A stretch of DNA of 64,000 nucleotides from NCBI GenBank assembly GCA_021018995.1, contig CM037586.1, positions 21,132,394 to 21,196,393 on the forward strand, written 5' to 3'. The notes beneath the pieces were generated by a model. The model was not told where the DNA came from. It saw only the letters and a list, made by a program, of their open reading frames with translations, and did not search any database. Positions 59,220 through 64,000 of the stretch are shown here, piece by piece. Numbering within the stretch: position 1 is the stretch's first letter; each line of letters opens with the position of its first letter. The position numbers and the translations under genes are program-made. Origin of the DNA: Chloranthus sessilifolius. Its lineage: Eukaryota > Streptophyta > Magnoliopsida > Chloranthales > Chloranthaceae.

Positions 59220-60190
59220 CCTTTACTTGGTGATAGATTCTCAAAAAATATAGCCTTTGATTGCTTTGAATCAAATGATATTTGGAGATAGTTTTTTTGT
59301 CCTAGTCTTTGATCTAACTGATCGGGATATCATGGACCTATAATCAGCCAATCAGATTTCAATTTCATATGGCCGACATCTTGAAAAGTAATCCAATAAC
59401 AACTTTTGACATACACTCATGATCATCATGTGGAATTAAAATCTAATTGCTTAATGATAAGATTTTTATCTCAAGATTCACTGGGTGAAAGACTATGGAG
59501 CAAAACGATCTCCATCATCTACTATAGACCAGTCAGAGATTAGATTTGTAATTGATCCATTTCTGTGGGAGTAATAAATAAAGAAAACACAAAAGCAAGA
59601 GTTGTAGTTACGATTATAACAGAGATGAGCTTACTCGACAATTCGGCCTAGCTCAATCCGAAAATGACAGCTTTTGCTCTCTTAAGCTTGGCTTGAGAAC
59701 CATAGCCAAATTTTTTATTTAAAGCTCGATTGAAGTAGAGTGAGCTAGAGCTGAACTTGTAAAGCTCGGCCCAACTCAACTTGATTAATAATATACAATA
59801 TTTTTACATATAATAAAATAAATTATTTTATTTTATTATTTTTTACCTCTTAAAATAAGATCATCTAATGATTAATTTATAATGGATAAATATGTAATTA
59901 ACATTAAGTTTTCGCTTTCTTATTCTGTGTGTGCAATCATTAAAGTTCTTTCTCACGCATCTCAATAAACAACGACTAGCACGACAATTAACCAATCAAT
60001 CAACACCTACGATTAGCACTTATGCTCTTAACTCAATATTTAACATATTAAATTTAAACACCCTTTTACTTTTCAAAGTTTAATTAACACTTTTTTCTCC
60101 AATCGATCCATTAAATCCAAAAGGACGAAGGGATTAAAAGAAATTAGGGCTTTCATTTATTAAATTTTATTAAAACTTTCATCTATCAAA
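59220..60190. other. Unassigned AT-rich DNA
   Basis: No gene recognised. Repeated words such as AGCTCGATTGAAGTAGAGTG/AGCTCGGCCCAACTC (59690-59790) recur near 60400-60540, with alternating GAGCTCG/CGAGCTA words. Confidence 0.5.
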
Positions 60191-60199
60191 GTGGTGCTG

Positions 60200-60390
60200 A
60201 AGGATCAAAATTTTGGCCGAAATGATCGGTTTCGTTCCCTACCGAAACGATAATTTGGGACCAAAATTTTGGTCATTTTGGTATTTGAAATTTTCGACCG
60301 AAATTCAAATTTTCGGCTGAAATTTCGGTCAAAAATTTCTGTTTCGGTTCCCTCCGAAATCGAAATAAAACCCGAAATTTTGATTCTTGG
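60200..60390 (+). repeat. Dispersed TTTCGGTC-type repeat, copy 3
   Basis: From AAGGATCAAAATTTTGGCC to CCGAAATTTTGATTCTTGG; both ends mirror each other and match the ends of the other copies. Confidence 0.8.
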
Positions 60391-60734
60391 TAGTGCTTAG
60401 ACTCGAGCTCGATATACTCGAGCTAGAGCTTAGACTTCTCAGGCTCGAAGGGCCTAACGCCAAGTTCTAACTGAGCTCGTTTAAGGTAGAGCCAAGCTAG
60501 AGCTAACCCAAGCTCGGGTTCGGGCTGATTCAGTTGCAGCCCTAGCTACAGTGTAAATAGATGAAACACGGGGGCTGAACTGTAAATAAGGCATAATAAG
60601 GGGGTAAATGCAAAAAACCCTTTAAAATCTTGAACAAAACCAATACGTACAAATTTTGGAGCTAGATTATACGTATTGGAAAACCGGCATTTGAAAATAT
60701 AATCGTGTCTATCATTACGTATAAAAAAAATAGG

Positions 60735-61150
60735 ACTCAACTCTCTTGATCGTCATTTAAACACCAAAATAGTGTTTAAATGATCTAACACCATCAATGA
60801 TTTTAGATGTAAGTGATCTATACCGTTGAAGTGGTAATTCATAGATTGAAGTGCATGAGGCCTAAAAATAGTGTTTTAGGGAGATTTAAATCTTATATGT
60901 GGATTACAATATCTTCCGATTTCAACAATTGTTTTATTTTAATGTCCAATATTAAAGTCATCAATTGGATGATTTACATCCACTTATAGACATGCTTTTT
61001 TGGTTTGAGCCATTTTCCAATAATGGATTACCACTCGGACAAATTATGTTGATCAAATATGTGCGCCACATGGCAAAATGATAAATCACACTTCAACAGT
61101 ATGTGATTAAATGTTTTCTTTTAATGGTGTAGGATCACTTAAATATCATT
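60735..61150 (+). mobile_element. MITE family D, copy 2
   Basis: Left end ACTCTCTTGATCGTCATTTA with ACACCAAAATAGTGTTTAAA; right end GGTGTAGGATCACTTAAATA is its partial inverse, cut short by a microsatellite. Interior matches 49401-49690. Confidence 0.65.
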
Positions 61151-61186
61151 TATCGTATCAATTGTTATTATATCGTAACTATCGTT

Positions 61187-61189
<3 letters not shown>

Positions 61190-61259
<70 letters not shown>
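61190..61259. repeat. (TA)n microsatellite
   Basis: About 68 bp of TA dinucleotides at the edge of MITE copy D2. Confidence 0.95.
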
Positions 61260-61261
<2 letters not shown>

Positions 61262-61570
61262 TCTTTACTACTATATCGTATCGCTGCTACCATATCATAT
61301 CTACCGCTCTCATATCATATTTCCTCTACTCTATTATATCTACCGCTATCATATCGTATCTCCCATATCATATCATATTTACCGCTATTACATTATATTT
61401 TCGCTACCATATTATATCTATCGCTATCATATCGTATTATTTATGATAGTATATCGCATCTGTTCGCTACTATATCATATCTATACGATATTGTATCTCT
61501 CATTTTAATATCATATCTATGATTAGATATTAAATCCAATTCGATATCATATCTTTCGATCCATATTTTT
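61260..61570. repeat. Degenerate minisatellite of ACCGCTATCATATCATATCT units
   Basis: About 12-14 imperfect units of 20-24 bp with the words CGCTATCATATC, CGCTACCATATT and TATATCTA. The isoleucine/tyrosine-rich open frame through the TA tract and this array is an artefact. Confidence 0.8.
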
Positions 61571-62090
61571 ATCCTTTATCATTGCTTCGCTACTTTACTT
61601 TACCCTAATGAGCACACCATAAAGTAGCGACACTACAATAAGGTAGCGGAAGCTTCTTTATTGTGGCAATAAGTTAGCAGAAGTCGTGTGATGACCCTAA
61701 GATTATGTATCAATTTTTATTTTTAAAAAAAAATAAGAAACTACTTTTAAATGTGAGGGAAGAATCCACATATTGATTGCCAAATCATTGCTCTTGAACA
61801 TAGTGACAAATTGTCAAACGAATTTTTGGGAAAATTTTGCTTTTTAATATTTTTTGGTAAGCTTCGGTAATTTTTTTTTAAATATTAAATTAAAAAAAAA
61901 AAAAATTTAAATATAATTTTTTTCATATTTTTAATCCCTGAAACTTTTCTAAAATTTTTCTGAAAGATATCAAAATTAATTCAAAATGTACCGAAAGGAC
62001 CCCCCACCAAAAAAATTTTGAAAACGAGATTTCTCACTATGCTCATGAACAACAGAAAATATAAAAGTAGAAACTAGATAATAGAAAGTG
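61570..62090. other. Unassigned AT-rich DNA
   Basis: A homopolymer-rich stretch (A and T runs around 61870-61925). No gene recognised. Confidence 0.5.
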
Positions 62091-62344
62091 AAAACAAAAA
62101 AAAATTTATACAAAAATTGAAAAGATAAGAGTATTTCAGACATTTCAGAGGCTGAGATGTAACATGGAAACCGGTTGCTTGGAACCTATCGATTTGCAAT
62201 GATTGAAGTTATAGAGCGATTTTCTGCAAAAAGATAAAAATATGAGGGCCAACAGTGTAAATATTTCCTTCTTATTCATATTGGAAGAGGAGATTCTTTC
62301 CTCGGAGGTTGCATAAGTTTCGCTTAAATACGAACCATATTAGT

Positions 62345-62835
62345 TTCAAAGTACGATTGCTACGGATTTCGATGCCCCAGAGCTTCTGACTACGTGCCAA
62401 TCAACTTTTTGTTTGGACGGTGCAGCTACATGTAACATTCCTAGATGAAATCTCAGATTTAGTGGTTCAATATGTTGTTGATCAACAATCCAATGGTGAT
62501 CAAGTGATCAGCACTACAGAATTTAGTGATTTGAAATACTGTTTATCCTTGTTCGATTTCATCAGGAACGGTGGATGATTGGTTCTATTTTCCTTTATTT
62601 ATTTTGCCTGAAATTACAATTAATCGGACGGTGATAAATTTGTTAATATGCATGTGTTTAATACAATGTCCTATTTACTGCTGCTTACTGATTGACGGTT
62701 ATCTCTTACCGTCGGTGATTTGAAAAGCAAATGTTACCGGATGCACGAATTTGCAAACAAAATCGAACACCCCGTAGCAAGCTATTTGTTGAATTAATCC
62801 ATGCGCATGTGAATGGATTCATTTAAAGTTTAAAA
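62345..62835 (+). repeat. Duplicated segment related to the AGP 3' flank
   Basis: 62530-62730 follows the AGP flank at 57795-58040 in order (ACGGTGGATGATTGG, ATCGGACGGTGATAAATT, GTGTTTAATACAATG, ACCGTCGGTGATT). 62345-62545 is repeated at 63655-63850 (ACGGATTTCGATGCCCC / ACGGATTTCTAGGCCCC, AACGGTGATCAAGTGAT-like). No AGP coding remnant was seen next to it. Confidence 0.65.
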
Positions 62836-63609
62836 GCAGAAAGAGACACTACGTCCAAAATCATCTCAGCAAAAAACTTGAGATTCGATAAAAGAGTTTT
62901 AACGAGAGGGGATGGAAAGGGAGGATTTAATCGGTTTTTATCCAATTTTTTTTATGCTTTCAATAAATTAATTATTTGGAGATCATCTTTTGCTTGGAGG
63001 CTTTGGTTCTCCATATTTTTCTCTTTTTTTTTTTTTTTTTAGGGGGTAGAATATGAGAGTTTTATCCTCTCATTGATGAGAGTGTTCTTTAACGAAGAGA
63101 TCGACTCTATGAAGGCCTTTTTACAATCCATATTTTTTTTCTGATACAGTTTTTGTCATATTTTTTTCTGATATGGTTTTGGTCACGGGTTTAACTGACG
63201 TTTTGATGGCTTTATTTTTGCGCGAATACTTGCTCTATTTTTACGCCATGAGGTATCGTTGTAAAGCTTCGATTGAAGTTTTGTATGAAGCATTTGATCA
63301 GTGTTTGCCCCTGTTTTCAATGTGTTGGGAGATTTTATGGATTGTGAATTTGTCAATGGTGGTGACGTCTCTTCGGATGGATCTTCGGTGTAGTTACCGA
63401 CAGATCATGGTGGTGGATTCTTAAAGTTTTACCTTACTTTCAAGGTCCTTGAATTCTGTGTTGGTGTTAGATGATTCTTAGATGCTATTCAATGTATTTT
63501 AATGTTAATTATTGTAACTATGACTATTGTGGCCCTCTACTTTGTAAACGTTCTCCATTTCAAATGAAAAGGATAAAATTTCATCTCACAAAAAAAAGGC
63601 AGAAAGAGA
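62836..63609 (+). mobile_element. Retroposed insert with poly(A) tail (truncated LINE or processed transcript)
   Basis: GCAGAAAGAGA flanks both sides (62836-62846 and 63599-63609), a perfect 11-bp target duplication. The insert ends CATCTCACAAAAAAAAGG, and its last 100 bp (TTGTAAACG, then TTCAAATGAAAAGG) look like a 3' untranslated end. A frame of 83 codons at 63173-63424 shows no certain family resemblance. A 5'-truncated LINE-1 3' end or a processed RNA copy fits best. Confidence 0.65.
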
Positions 63610-63654
63610 TAATTTAAAGTTAATATTTTATGTAATTAATAAATAATTTTAAAA

Positions 63655-64000
63655 GTCAAAGTTTGATTATTACGGATTTCTAGGCCCCAAACTTTGTGAA
63701 TCCGTATCAATCCGCTTTTGTTTCGACAGTGTAGATACATTTTGCATTACTAGATGATCAGGTGTGGTGGCTCAATATACTGCTGTTGATTGGAAAATCA
63801 ACGGTGATCAAGTGATATGCTTTAAGGAATTTAGCAGTTAAGAGAGATACTTGATCTTTGCTCCGAATATTGAAACCAGATTTCTCTCTCGTCAGAGCTA
63901 TCACTAGTTCTGTTAGCATACGAGGCGTATTATAGTTTTACCAACAGAAATATCTTAGATCCAAACTCTCCGGATTTCGATGATCCATAACATGTGGCGA
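63655..64000 (+). repeat. Second and third starts of the duplicated flank unit
   Basis: 63655-63850 repeats 62345-62545. At 63960-64000 CTCCGGATTTCGATGATCC begins yet another copy, cut by the window end. The unit therefore occurs at least three times at 62-64 kb. Confidence 0.6.

Larger units (their letters stand above)
58075..62280. mobile_element. Large inverted-repeat unit (MULE-like ends) with smaller ones nested inside
   Basis: 58075-58255 is the inverse of 62095-62275 at low identity (about 60-65% by eye): GGCCCTTATATTTTGA / TAAAAATATGAGGGCC and CTGAAATACCTTTGTCTTTTC / GAAAAGATAAGAGTATTTCAG. Inside lie a second pair (58455-58505 against 60550-60622, around TTTTTTGCATTTACCCCC) and a third (58515-58630 against 59085-59205). 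The end style TTTTTTGCATWTACCCCC resembles the MULE at 26384. No transposase seen. Confidence 0.5.

Noticed and set aside
61111-61446. 111-codon frame with an Ile-Tyr run
   Set aside because: Runs through a (TA)n tract and a degenerate minisatellite.

Overview
The window is intergenic plant nuclear DNA, from an angiosperm whose genome is rich in retrotransposons. The evidence is a stack of plant-type Ty3/gypsy chromoviruses (LTRs of 2.2-2.5 kb, initiator-Met tRNA primer site, chromodomain at the end of integrase), a Ty1/copia element, plant MULE, PIF/Harbinger and MITE elements, and one host gene for a small arabinogalactan protein. I cannot name the species. Only one confident host gene was found, at 57222-57626.

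Layout. 1-11032: an old Tekay/Del-type gypsy element (A) cut by the window start, with gag, pol, an extra gene behind pol, and a 3' LTR. 11517-18333: a non-coding LTR element of the LARD type whose two LTRs differ about two-fold in length. 19961-43817: a four-layer nest that can be read from its target-site duplications (TSDs). A copia element (TSD TAACC) had its right LTR split by a MULE with inverted ends of about 480 bp (10-bp TSD TAAATAAATA). The left MULE end was then hit by a gypsy solo LTR (C, TSD TCACC), and 85 bp further in by a nearly complete gypsy element (B, TSD ATGGG). Taking out the layers in order gives back continuous ancestral sequence each time. 43963-51780: small elements: a 422-bp foldback, a SINE-like insertion with 41 A, a PIF/Harbinger relic and several short dispersed repeats. 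51786-54269: a second solo LTR of family C in reverse orientation (TSD TGTTT). 54275-64000: low-complexity DNA, MITE-like inverted repeats, the AGP gene with its TATA box and a (TC)24 leader, a duplicated copy of the AGP 3' flank, and a poly(A)-tailed retroposed insert.

The most interesting signal is shared by elements A and B. Between the end of pol and the 3' LTR each carries, in sense orientation, an additional gene whose core resembles the 'putative plant transposon protein' type. In both, the gene is preceded by a cluster of short palindromes (TCGATCGA in A, TTCGAACGA in B), then a TATA box, then a leader of 235-265 bp. The same palindrome type recurs at a fixed place in the LTRs of the same element. 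The related family C uses a third core, CGATTAATCG, at the same place. This suggests an element-encoded gene with its own promoter and a cis-element array that changes together in LTR and internal copies. A link between the protein and the palindromes is speculation.

The LTR elements are treated as fossils: all are broken to some degree, B least (LTRs about 97% alike by eye), A (about 90%), copia (about 87%) and the LARD (oldest) more.
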